Shown: positions 54,823 through 64,000 of the stretch, piece after piece
How the letters are laid out: every line of letters starts with the position of its first letter
How positions within the stretch are numbered: position 1 is the first letter of the stretch
From: Carnegiea gigantea
Taxonomy: Eukaryota > Streptophyta > Magnoliopsida > Caryophyllales > Cactaceae
Reading direction: 5' to 3'
Assembly (NCBI GenBank): GCA_029747015.1
Contig: JAKOGI010002427.1
Span: forward strand, 46,661-110,660
DNA length: 64,000 nucleotides
Position numbers and translations under genes: made by a program
The notes under the pieces: generated by a model
Databases searched by the model: none
The model's input: only the letters and a program-made list of their open reading frames with translations
What the model was told of the DNA's origin: nothing

Positions 54823-56308
54823 AGCAAACGAGAGAAATTTCCTTTGGGGTTCTTTTGGGAGTGACTTCAAGTTTCATCTTGTGAGATGGAACATTGTGAA
54901 GCAACCATTGTAATTAGGAGGGTTAGGTATAAGGGACTTGTGACTCTTTAACAAGGCCCTTCTTGGTAAGTGGCTGTGGAGATTTATGAATGAAAGGATA
55001 ATCTGTGGAGGAAGGTAGTTACCATCAAATATGGGTACAAGGGATTCGGATGGTTTCCCTCTATTGTGAAGTGCTAAAATGGGTATAGTCTTTGGAGATA
55101 TATCTCCAAAGGTTAGGGGAGATTCTTTCCACACTGTTCATTTGGGGTAGGAGATAGTTCTTCAATCTTTTTTTAGCATGATCGATGGTGCGGTGAGATT
55201 CCTTTGAAAGACCTGTTCCCTAGCCTTTATGTTTTGGTGGTGGACAAAAATGCCTCTGTTGCTGATTATCCAGAGCAGGTCTCTGATAATAATATTTGGG
55301 CACCTGCTTTTATTCGAGATGGATTCGTTGATGATGATTCCATGCTAAGCTTTTTTAATAAGCTTAATGAAGCCAAAGTAGGAGAATCTTCAATTGATAG
55401 GGTGAGGTGTGATCTAACCACTCAGAGGTGCATCACTGTTAAATCTATTTATTTGAAGCTTCTGGATGGGAAGTTTTCAACACGGGAGGTTCATTCTGAA
55501 AAAGGTTCCCCTGCAAGCTCATATAGAAGTCTTTAGCCCGCCTTAAAGGTTTCTTTCTTTATATGGGAAGCTACACATGGGAGCATACTAATGTGTGAGA
55601 ACTTACAAAAAAAGGGGAGACATTTTGGTGAATAGATGCTTCATGTGTAAAAGGGACTTTGAATGTAGTGTGATGTTTGGTTGGATGCAACTTAATGACA
55701 ATGTAATGCAATCAACTTTGCAATGCAATTATGATTATTTAATTTGTAGTAATCACAATTACAAGATAGTTTTTATCTTGCAATACTCTCGTACAATCAA
55801 CAAAGTAATGAAAACATAATTACAGATTTGATTGCATTATAAAGTTAATTACTTCTAACCACACATTACATAAGGATCATTTATTGCCCCATTGTTAGTT
55901 TGTGAGCGTACTTTGGAATCTAGCTTTTAGTTGCTTGATAATTTCTTAGGTTGCTCCTGATTCTATTAGGAACCATCTTTTAGCTTCGGAGGGTTTCTTT
56001 GGTAGGATACTTAAGAAGAAGAAGGAGGAAGCCAGGGTCACACCTCATGTCATCTTTTGGAGTATTTGGAGAGAGAGAAACATAAGAGTTTTTCAAAGCA
56101 AAGAAACAACTATTCAGCATTTACAAAGAGAATTTCATCAAGATTGTCTACTTTTGGAAGAATGGGACGTTTAGCTCTTTCTCTATTGATCTAGCTGATT
56201 GTGTGGATAGTTTATACTTAGATTGTATATGGCTTTTTCTATGATGCTCACTGTGCAGCTGAGCTTTTGATCTTTCTATATTGATATATTACATTTTCCT
56301 TATCAAAA
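54823..56308 (+). mobile_element. 5'-truncated LINE inserted in gypsy integrase
   Basis: Plus-strand pieces of the region after RT in plant L1 ORF2: NFLWGSFGSDFKFHLVRWNI (about 54835), LFNKALLGKWLWRF and NLWRKVVTIKYG. The frame 55204-55536 begins KDLFPSLYVLVVDKNASVAD. Near the end come VTPHVIFWSIWRERNIRVF and a 3' tail TATATTACATTTTCCTTATC plus AAAA. It is 5'-truncated, as LINE copies usually are, and flanked by exact 12-bp duplications ACAGTCTTCCCG. Stops and frameshifts make it dead. A MITE sits inside at 55668-55872. Confidence 0.85.
55668..55872. mobile_element. MITE inside the LINE
   Basis: The ends TGATGTTTGGTTGGATG and CTTCTAACCACACATTACA are imperfect inverted copies. LINE coding motifs stop before it (NRCFMCKRDFECSV) and resume after it (DHLLPHC), so it inserted after the LINE. 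The interior is rich in AATGCAATCA/TGATTGCATT words. A partial relative lies at 31153-31270. Confidence 0.65.
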
Positions 56309-56320
56309 ACAGTCTTCCCG
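56309..56320. repeat. LINE target-site duplication, right copy
   Basis: ACAGTCTTCCCG, directly after the A-rich tail of the LINE; matches 54811-54822 exactly. Confidence 0.85.
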
Positions 56321-56982
56321 GGTCCTCAAACTTCTGTCAATGGCTTCTATTTTGCTAAGTAGGGAATGTGTATTGCTAAGGGTTGTCCGTAGACAACCTC
56401 AAAAGGGGTAACTCCAATTGCTAAATGCCAATTAGATTGTACCCCCATTTAGTTAAAGGCAACCATATCACCCACTCATTGGGTTTTTCACCTATCATAC
56501 ACCTCAAATAACTCTCCAAGCATCTATTAACCACTTTAGTTTGGCCATCACCTTGAGAATGATATGTAGAAGACATATGTAAGGACACCCTCATCAAAGT
56601 AAAGAGTTCTTGCCAAAACTTACTCAAAAATACTTTATCCCTATCAGACATAATGGTTTTTGGTAGTTCATACAGCTTGAAGATGTGCTCAAAATACATT
56701 TCAGCTATAGTGGCAGCTGTAAAAGAGTGAGACAAGGCCAAGAAATGTGCATATTTACTGAGTCGGTCCACAACCACCAACATAGTGTCTTTTCTTCTGG
56801 ATTTAGGCAGCCCTTCCAAAAAATCCATAGAGATATCTTCCCAAATGGAATTAGGGATGGGCAGGGTTGGAGCAACCCTACTGGACTGTTGAGATCAGGT
56901 TTATACCACTAATGTAATTCCTAACATTCTTGTTCAGCCCTTTCCAGTACAGTACACATGGCATTCTTTTGTTGGTCACTTG

Positions 56983-59900
56983 TGTAATAGCCCAACCCTA
57001 AACCATATTTGTTTATTTAAATCATATTTATTTGTTTAATTAATCATGGTTATTCATTTAATTTGTCATAGTTATTTATTTAACCAAATCATGTTTATTA
57101 ATTCAATTACACCCAATATATTTATCTAACGAATTCTATTATGTTATTTAAAATTTTCACCTTCATTTATCATATTTAATCATCCTGGTTGGGAGATATT
57201 TTATTTTGGGTCCCATTTTAAAATTCAAGTTTCATTGATTGTCAATTCAAGTTTCGTTGGTTGATTAAATATCGGGTGAATTGATATTAGGCCTCGGAAA
57301 GCATGATTTAGCGATTATTTATTTTCTTAACATTGGAAAAATTTAATCCCGAACCCTATAAAATTTTTAATCCAACTTTGAATTATTTTGAGCCTAAAAT
57401 CAAGCCCAAGACCAACCATTTAAGCCCAAAACAACAAGGCCCAAGTTACTTGCCAATTTATTTCCACTAATAGCTATGCGTTGTGACTAATTTAATTAGT
57501 AAAAAGGTACTTTATTACTCCGAATTTTCACCCATACTTAGGCTACCATCCAACCAAGTGACTCATCAAAAATTCACACCAAAAAAAATGAACAGATAAG
57601 CTCTCCATTGCTCTCTCTCTCTCTCTCTCACAGCAGTGCTACTAGAACAGGGGCAGCTGCCCCATCTGTTCCAGCCACCTCTGCCGCCCAGGCTGCCCTT
57701 TAGCCACCGGACCAACACCAGCTGCACCCTCCAACTCCCAGCCACCACTCAGCAGCCCCCTTGCACAAAAATAGCCCTAAACCCCTCTTAAATCAAGCAT
57801 CGAAAAAGGTATAACCTAATTCCAACTTATTATATCTTAAGTTTTATGGTTGTTTTATTTGTGGGCTATATTTGGATGATCAAAATGAAGGTTATTCAGC
57901 AATTTTTATTGAGTATGGAAGTGTTTAAAGTTACAAGGAAACAGTTATTTTGGTTGGATGATCATGCTTCCTAATTCAAGTTTATTTAGTTGATTGTTGT
58001 GATTCTTGCTATGAAGTGCCCTTGAAAGACCTTAAGTGATCATTTTAAGCTTAAATATGGTGATTTGGATGATCATGTGGAATGGCCATGACGTAGGGTT
58101 TTATATTTATTCATGGATTATGGACATTTTCGGATTTTTGGTATACTCACCCACAGTCTGAATTAGTGGGCATAATTGGGTTGTCCAAAATTTGTGAAAA
58201 TTTTATGGTATTTTCTAGATGATATTAGGAAATTTATGGAAACATTACGTGAATTTTGAAGATTTATTTTATGATTTATGAATTTTTGATGTAAATTGCC
58301 CTACTTCGGTGCAAACTAGGTTGTTATTCCAATTTCGGTGCAGCGTATACTTAGAGAAAATTCTAATCATTTTACCATAGATTCTCTATAATATTTGGGA
58401 GTTTTTGGCAAAATGTCATGAATTTAGGAGCTGTAATCAGTGAGTAATGTAATTTTGAATAAAACTATCCTATTTTTGGATACGAATTATGTAATTATGC
58501 ATAAATGAAGTTGTTTGGAGTTTGGATATGTTAATGGCTTCAAAAATGGATGTTATGCAAATTTGTACTAAATTGGTGAATCGTGGAAAGTCCTATTTGT
58601 GACTAAGAGAGGTTGGTTGGACTAATTATGTAAGTAAATGAATTTATTGGGAGATTGTGGATATTGATGTAAAGAAATATATTGAAAATTTTGTAAGGTT
58701 TATCATGGAGTGTTTTTGAGCATTTTAGCCAAAGTAAGGCTGTTATAAGGGTGAAATAAATATTCATGGATTTTATAGGGGCTTTCAGCTTGATTTATGA
58801 GAGAAAAGAAGAGAAACATACATTTTGGGAGCTTAATTATGAGTTTTGAATCACTTATGGATATTACAAAGAAAGTGCCAAGTTTGGGAAGTTTAATAGC
58901 TTTCCTTGGAGTCAGTAATCTATTTGGGGTGAAAAACTATATTTAATGGACTTATGAATGAAATATGAGAAGTAAGGAAAGTTTTGACTTAGAAACCATA
59001 TTTATCAGGCCAAGTTATTACAGTTTATGCTATTTTAAATCAAGATATATCTCTCTTTGCCTCAAACCTTTATTACTTACTCAATTTAGAATGTATCAAA
59101 TGTATTTATCAAGCCAATCTAGTGTACTCACTATTCTCTTGAACCAAGCTATACCTCAGTGAACCTTAAACTCGTATCAGCAACCAATTTCAGAAAAGGC
59201 CAAAACCACTCTTCCATTTGTCACCAACAAGGCCTTTTCCTTTGTCATCTCATTTATCTCATTGTGGTCTATTTTACTTTCATTTATTTCATAGTGGATT
59301 TAGTTACTTTCATTGATCTAGTTTTGAAGTTATATTGAAAGACCCAAGTTATGTATACCATTTAATTACTCGATTTCTATTGCACATACGTTTACTTACT
59401 CAATTATGTGAGTAAGGATCATTTACTGACCACACATACCTACAATGACATTTATGAAACAGAGTCGAGACCTAGTTATCGTTCCCCGTTATACATAAAT
59501 GTTATCAAGTCAGAACATATTTATCAAGTTATATGACATTTTTAAAGACTCAAGGCACGTCCATTGCCTGTATCTTCAGGAAGCAGAACATGTTTATCAA
59601 GTTTCAACTCTTAACGAGTTCATCAATGAATCAGTTTATATAGTGATTTGCCATTTATCTTATGACCCCGCCAATTATCATCTATAGGGCGTCAGCCCAT
59701 TATTTACCTGCGTGGCTTCAGGCCAAGTCTTGATCGGATTAGTAGGTGTACACCTATGTATAGATCATATTATTGCAATGGATTCACATTCAGATAATAA
59801 TGAGTAATTCAGTTTTATATTACTCTCATTTTCATTGTTTTTGTGAACTAAATGAACTGTAAAAGCGGGTACCCACCAACAAGGCTTTATTGTTCATTTA

Positions 59901-60347
59901 CCCATATGGGGATGCATGTACTGAGCTTTAGCTCACATTTCTCAAAATATTTTCCTATTTTCCATGTTAGGCGATGAAGCCGCACATATACCTCCATTTA
60001 GCAAGCCCTTTTGGGATTTATCAGTTTCTCACAGTGGATTAAACATATATGAAGGTTGGGTACAATCTCAAGGACAAGATGAGTTTATTCTCAATGTACA
60101 TGTTTAATGTGGACTACAGGATGATCCTTTGTATGAATATGTTGATGGTATTTAAGTTGGACCACTGTGGTTTTTGACTTGGAGTAGTTTAGGTTTAATA
60201 TTTCTTGTGTTTATGATCATGAGTTGGCGGTAATGAGTAGTCTTAGTTAGCCTTATCCTATTTGGGACGACGGTAGCGCCTTCAATCATTAAGTCTTCCG
60301 CTGCAATTTTCCATAAATCAAGTCATTAGCATTTTGGGAGCGTTACA
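56983..60347 (+). repeat. Very long gypsy-type LTR (3.4 kb), Tekay/Del-like
   Basis: Begins TGTAATAGCCCAACCC and ends GGGAGCGTTACA, with inverted ends TGTAA/TTACA, followed within five bases by a PBS. GGCGTCAGCCC and GTGGCTTCAGGCC near 59690-59725 are hairpin words that I associate with Tekay/Del LTRs. There is a (CT)n run at 57611-57630. No frame with known motifs. Only one LTR is visible, and the internal region breaks off soon after the PBS. Confidence 0.65.
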
Positions 60348-60351
60348 GTTG

Positions 60352-60363
60352 TGGTATCAGAGA
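60352..60363 (+). promoter_or_regulatory. Primer-binding site after the long LTR
   Basis: TGGTATCAGAGA, one base from the standard initiator Met tRNA site (last base A instead of C). Confidence 0.7.
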
Positions 60364-60686
60364 TAATTGAGTTCTCGTTACATTAGGCTTTATGAGTCAG
60401 TATCAGAGTACTTCTTAGGAAATTTAATGGTCTACATTCATTAGTGGTCATTGTCCGACTGTCTGCTCCAGCACCGGCACCGGCACCGGTACTGACCAAG
60501 CTTTGGTGATTTGTACTTGGTTGACTGCTGGCTGGCATAGCTTCAAAGCACTAACTTCAGTAGAGAAACAAAGGGGAAGCTTTTGACATCAGATTTGAAT
60601 GTAAACGAAGGAGAGAGAAGATAGACTAAAGCAATTAAATAAGAGAGAGAAAGAAAGAAATTGAATATACAGAGAGAAGTTAGGGA
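60364..60686 (+). other. Truncated internal leader of the long-LTR element
   Basis: Contains a short (CACCGG)n run at 60464-60489 and then AG-rich low-complexity DNA (60600-60660). No Gag is recognisable. Confidence 0.4.
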
Positions 60687-61148
60687 GGCAGCGGTTGAGA
60701 GCAAGGGAATGACACATTATAAATATTTTATGTTTTTTAGGTTTTTATTGGAGTCTCCCATCCTCGCGCCCTCCCAAGCACTACGCTTGTTTGTTAGTTT
60801 GCTCATATTAATGCAATATGACTCTTTCACCCTTAGATTTTTTACAATGAATGATTTTTATTTATACAAAAATGCATCAAATGATATTATGAACATTGAA
60901 ATGTGAAAAATATAACAAAACAATATATTTAGTGAGGAGAATGATTTAAATTAATAAGAAGTATAGTTACTTACATGTCGATTTTAACAATATTTCTAAT
61001 TAAGTTAACCGGGTTATGCCGATCCAAAGTGGTTCGATAATCAATCAGGTCAATCGGTTTAAACCGATTTAACCGATTCGACCGATTAACCCATCGATCA
61101 ACTCCTCTGATCGGCTTAATCACCGGATCGATTCTCTTAACATTGCTC
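60687..61148. mobile_element. Diverged relative of the CCGGTT hAT-like MITE
   Basis: The right end CGATTCTCTTAACATTGCT resembles CGGTTCTCTCAACCTTGCA at 23180-23198. The interior has AACCGATT/CCGATTCGACCGATT words in the same style (61010-61110). A possible left end GCGGTTGAGAGCAAGG lies at 60687. No convincing duplication. Confidence 0.4.
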
Positions 61149-61547
61149 TAATATAGATAAATTGATGAATGGATAGATAGACTGATCAATCATAAACAGA
61201 TTGATGAAAAGGTCAGCGATGGTTAGATCTTAGAACTACTTGGGTTGATTCCGCCCACTTTTTTCCTACTTTATTTACAGTCAGCCAATGTTTTGTCTAT
61301 TGTTTACTATTTGCGCACAATTGAGAAACTCTAGGGGTTTGACCAAATATTCTAGAGCTCAACCTTATTGAATTTGATTTGGTTGCTTAAAATGTGATGT
61401 TGGACACTTGGACCTCCTCAAGATTTGGGTGTGCTTTCAAGTATCCAAAATCCCTTGGTAAAATATTATGCTGAGCAGAATGTTAACAAACCTATCAGCA
61501 AAGTTACATTGCATGTACGAAGTCATCAATTAGTTATTGATCTTGAA

Positions 61548-62831
61548 AGCTTATATATCTACAATATTTGGAAAAGATTTACAAGCATAAAGAGATATCA
61601 TGGTTTTCACCTGTCGAGCTATTCAAGGTAAGGTTTATTCCCAGATGTATCATTAGAAGTTTACAATCAATATTATGTAATTAAACCATAGGTTTTCCCT
61701 TACGTCATTAGATCAATAGGCATATGGCATCATTGTTTGACGAAGTCTTGAACATGAATATACATGCTGTTTTACGTTTTTTTTTTTGATGACGAATTTA
61801 TTTTGGGTTTAAAATAAGGAAAATAGAATATATCTTAAAAACATTATGATCAATGTTTAGTTAACATTGTACAAAGGCCTTTGTACATCAAAAATATAAG
61901 TTATTCACATAGTCGGCCGCATCAATAGAGGAAGAGCAAAAGTTCCGTTCCAAAAAAGGGTTGATGAACTATCTTTTAAGTGTTGAAGAGAAGTTATGAC
62001 ACCTTAAAAGAGTCTTCTTTTTCTTCCTCCCCAAAGGGACCATATATAGAAAATTCTAACTTCTATGTTCTGCACGAGTGGGAGCCCATTTTCAGTGTGT
62101 GTCTTGTGTAACTTTATTTAAGAGTTGCATATGTTACGGTTTTCAAACAGGTGGCTTCTATGTAAGGAAGACTAAAAAAGTTAACATAGATGGTCTTTGA
62201 GTTTCCATAACTTACATATGGAATGGTACTTGTAATAAGTAAGATCATTTGATATGCTTGCTGATGTGATGCGTTGTCCCCTTATTTTTGCTGTATTCTT
62301 TATTTTTTTCGGGTTGTGCAATAAAAAATCATACTAATGAAAGATCAGGGGTTTTCGTTAATTGTATTCTGTCTCTTTATCTTGACTTGATGCTCCTTTT
62401 TTTCAGGTCATTTTCTTCATTTGTTGTAGCCATCGTATGCCCATGGGTTTGCTGAAGCTATTATGTGTACTGCTAACCTTTTAGTTTCTTTACAAGTAAG
62501 TTTGTTTATGTTGTTATCTTTTTCCACTTTTTTAACATCATTTAGTGATAATATTCATGCTTTGTAGTGGTCGTCAAATGGAAAATGATTCAACTATTAA
62601 TAGTTGGAACATGGTTATGTTTTAATTTTATTTTATATTTTGAAAAAAAATGCTAACTTCTATTATATGTCTTACTTTTTTCCTTTACATTTGATTCTAT
62701 TGACATATTCAATGGTTTATGTACATTCAGATATATGAAATGGGTGGTGGATCCGGAACATGTGCAAAGGGTATAATGGATTATGTTATGTTGAATGCAG
62801 CTCCATGAGTTTACAACAACATGACTTACAT
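61548..62831 (+). pseudogene. MidA/NDUFAF7-like (DUF185) methyltransferase gene fragment
   Basis: Three plus-strand exons match plant SAM-dependent methyltransferases of the MidA/NDUFAF7 type. Exon ending 61627: YLEKIYKHKEISWFSPVELF then K, followed by GTAAGG. Exon 62430-62495: YAHGFAEAIMCTANLLVSLQ, bounded by TAG and GTAAG. Exon from 62731: IYEMGGGSGTCAKGIMDYVM, the glycine-rich SAM-binding loop, after CAG. A TGA at 62806-62808 replaces an expected Arg (PRVYN). The exon before 61548 is out of frame, and later exons are not found. Relatives modify an arginine of a complex I subunit in mitochondria; that role cannot apply to this broken copy. Confidence 0.75.
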
Positions 62832-63767
62832 GTGGGTACTATATCATAGCTGAAGTCTCCTTTTGCTAGCATGAATATAGATAATTACATTCTTATATGT
62901 GGAAACTTAAGTAGTGTCTGGCTAGTCTTTTTTGTAGGAAAGGTTATGCTATGTGTTTCTGTTGTTCATGTTTGTTGCATTGGTTACGACAATAGGACTT
63001 TATGCAATTCCAATGAATAGGGTCTTAGAGTATGGTGAGCTTGCTCTATGCTCTCCCTCAGTCAACTAGTACATAATATTCACCCGTAGCACTAAGCATG
63101 AATGTGAACCAATGATTGAATTTTCAAATTTGAACCTAAACCGCAAACCCTAATCCCTGAATCAAAAAGTCACTCCAAAACACATTATTAGTTATTGCAA
63201 AATCCCAAAAAAGTGAACTCTTAAGGAGTTTGTCTCATAATAACTCTGATGTTAGAAAGTCTTACCAAATAATTTGTGGAAATATCTATAGTTTATTAGA
63301 CAACTAACTTAGCATAAAAGTGGATATAGTAGTTTTATATAAACCTAAGGAAGGCCTCAATGTGGATATGAATATTAAAATTCTAACTAAAGCGTATTAA
63401 CTATCACTAAATGTTTAAATGGTGTTGTTTTGACCTCATTAATCAATGCTATCAAAATTAATAAACTTTTGCATCCTAACATTTGAAGTGAATCAACTTT
63501 AATTTTTTTCACTATTCTGTGTACATAAAATTGCAATGTTATAACATAATATGCCATTTTTGGTAATATTGGAAGGAGTACTAGTAATATCATGTAATTT
63601 TTTTGATCAAAAGTAATATTAGAAATTCCAGCGTTGTATAAAACATTTTCCTTCGGAAAGAAAACTTTCAATTCTTAATTGACTAACTTCCCCTTTTTTA
63701 AAAAAAAACTATTAATTATAGTAGAAATTTTGTGGGAATGTCACGTGTCAAAAATTCAAGGATTTGT
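62832..63767. other. Gene-less stretch
   Basis: AT-rich DNA. I found no further exon of the methyltransferase and no element end. Confidence 0.45.
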
Positions 63768-63790
63768 TGTATATATATATATATATATAT

Positions 63791-63861
<71 letters not shown>

Positions 63862-63908
63862 GTGTATATATATACACACACACACATTTATCTACACACA
63901 CACATATA

Positions 63909-63944
<36 letters not shown>

Positions 63945-64000
63945 TATATATACACACACGCACATATGTACGCATGTATGTATGCGTACATATATATATA
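63768..64000. repeat. Compound microsatellite (AT)n, (CA)n, (TACA)n
   Basis: Long AT runs are followed by ACACAC and TACATACA runs to the window end. The open frame across it encodes only YI/CV repeats and is not a gene. Confidence 0.95.

Larger units (their letters stand above)
54490..56960 (-). pseudogene. Ty3/gypsy (Reina-like) integrase, split by a LINE
   Basis: Integrase core, minus strand 56828-56421: DFLEGLPKSRRKDTMLVVVD, RLSKYAHFLALSHSF, TIMSDRDKVFLSKFWQELF and YHSQGDGQTKVVNRCLE, carrying the three acidic catalytic positions. The C-terminal part, 54810-54490, has REDCINMLKYHLAKAQRKMK, FEVGDLVYVKLQPYRQQ and RTSQKLSAKFFGPFCV. A TAG (54585-54583) stands where Gln is expected, then HPVFHISQLKKH. 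A LINE inserted at 54823-56308; removing it and one 12-bp duplication joins the two halves in one frame. The linker upstream (56960-56830) is frame-shifted. RT and RNase H are absent. Confidence 0.85.

Noticed and set aside
57566..57748. Minus-strand frame in the long LTR
   Set aside because: Overlaps a CT microsatellite and has no family motif; LTR sequence.
63716..63991. 91-residue Tyr/Ile-rich protein
   Set aside because: Entirely encoded by AT/CA/TACA microsatellites.

Overview
The window reads as plant nuclear DNA, almost certainly from a flowering plant. It carries Ty1/copia and Ty3/gypsy LTR retrotransposons with plant-type primer-binding sites, plant L1-type LINE pieces, MITE-like elements, and three decayed fragments of ordinary plant genes: a NEF1-like membrane protein, a papain-like cysteine protease and a MidA/NDUFAF7-like methyltransferase. 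No intact cellular gene is visible. The density of nested, decayed elements suggests repeat-rich, probably heterochromatic, intergenic DNA.

Layout. 1-1872: LINE ORF1 pseudogene (minus) split by a MITE. 2315-2690: a ~177-bp tandem repeat. 3662-9625: a gag-only LTR element (TR-GAG/LARD-like, minus) in the form LTR-gag-LTR-gag-LTR, flanked by the 5-bp duplication GGTGG. 9927-10418: hAT-like MITE. 12.0-12.7 kb: a minus-strand gypsy LTR start. 14.07-21.7 kb: 3' part of a Sirevirus-like copia element with an extra ORF after pol and a 3' LTR. 21.7-26.7 kb: NEF1-like and papain-like gene fragments, both minus, with a MITE and a LINE piece in a NEF1 intron. 27855-28485: solo LTR with a perfect TSD. 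31.75-35.6 kb: a second copia element. 36.95-38.7 kb: two oppositely oriented copia pieces. 39033-40660: a very large palindromic MITE. 41.0-43.5 kb: Athila-like gypsy pol pseudogene. 43.9-45.9 kb: LTR-like block. 46.0-52.4 kb: a second gag-only gypsy-type element with Athila-type PBS. 52.4-53.8 kb: another LTR start. 53.8-57.0 kb: Reina-like gypsy (minus) interrupted by a LINE that itself holds a MITE. 56983-60347: one 3.4-kb LTR with PBS. 61.5-62.8 kb: methyltransferase pseudogene. 63.77-64.0 kb: AT/CA/TACA microsatellites.

How the parts relate. The two gag-only families encode a Gag-type protein but no polymerase, so they would need enzymes from an autonomous gypsy relative. Most disabled frames have stop codons explainable by C-to-T (or opposite-strand G-to-A) change, as expected of long-methylated repeats. 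The clearest structural results are the TSD-flanked three-LTR array whose gag frame runs into the LTR, the datable LINE-in-gypsy nest, the foldback MITE, and the adjacent protease and NEF1 fragments on one strand with splice signals facing each other.
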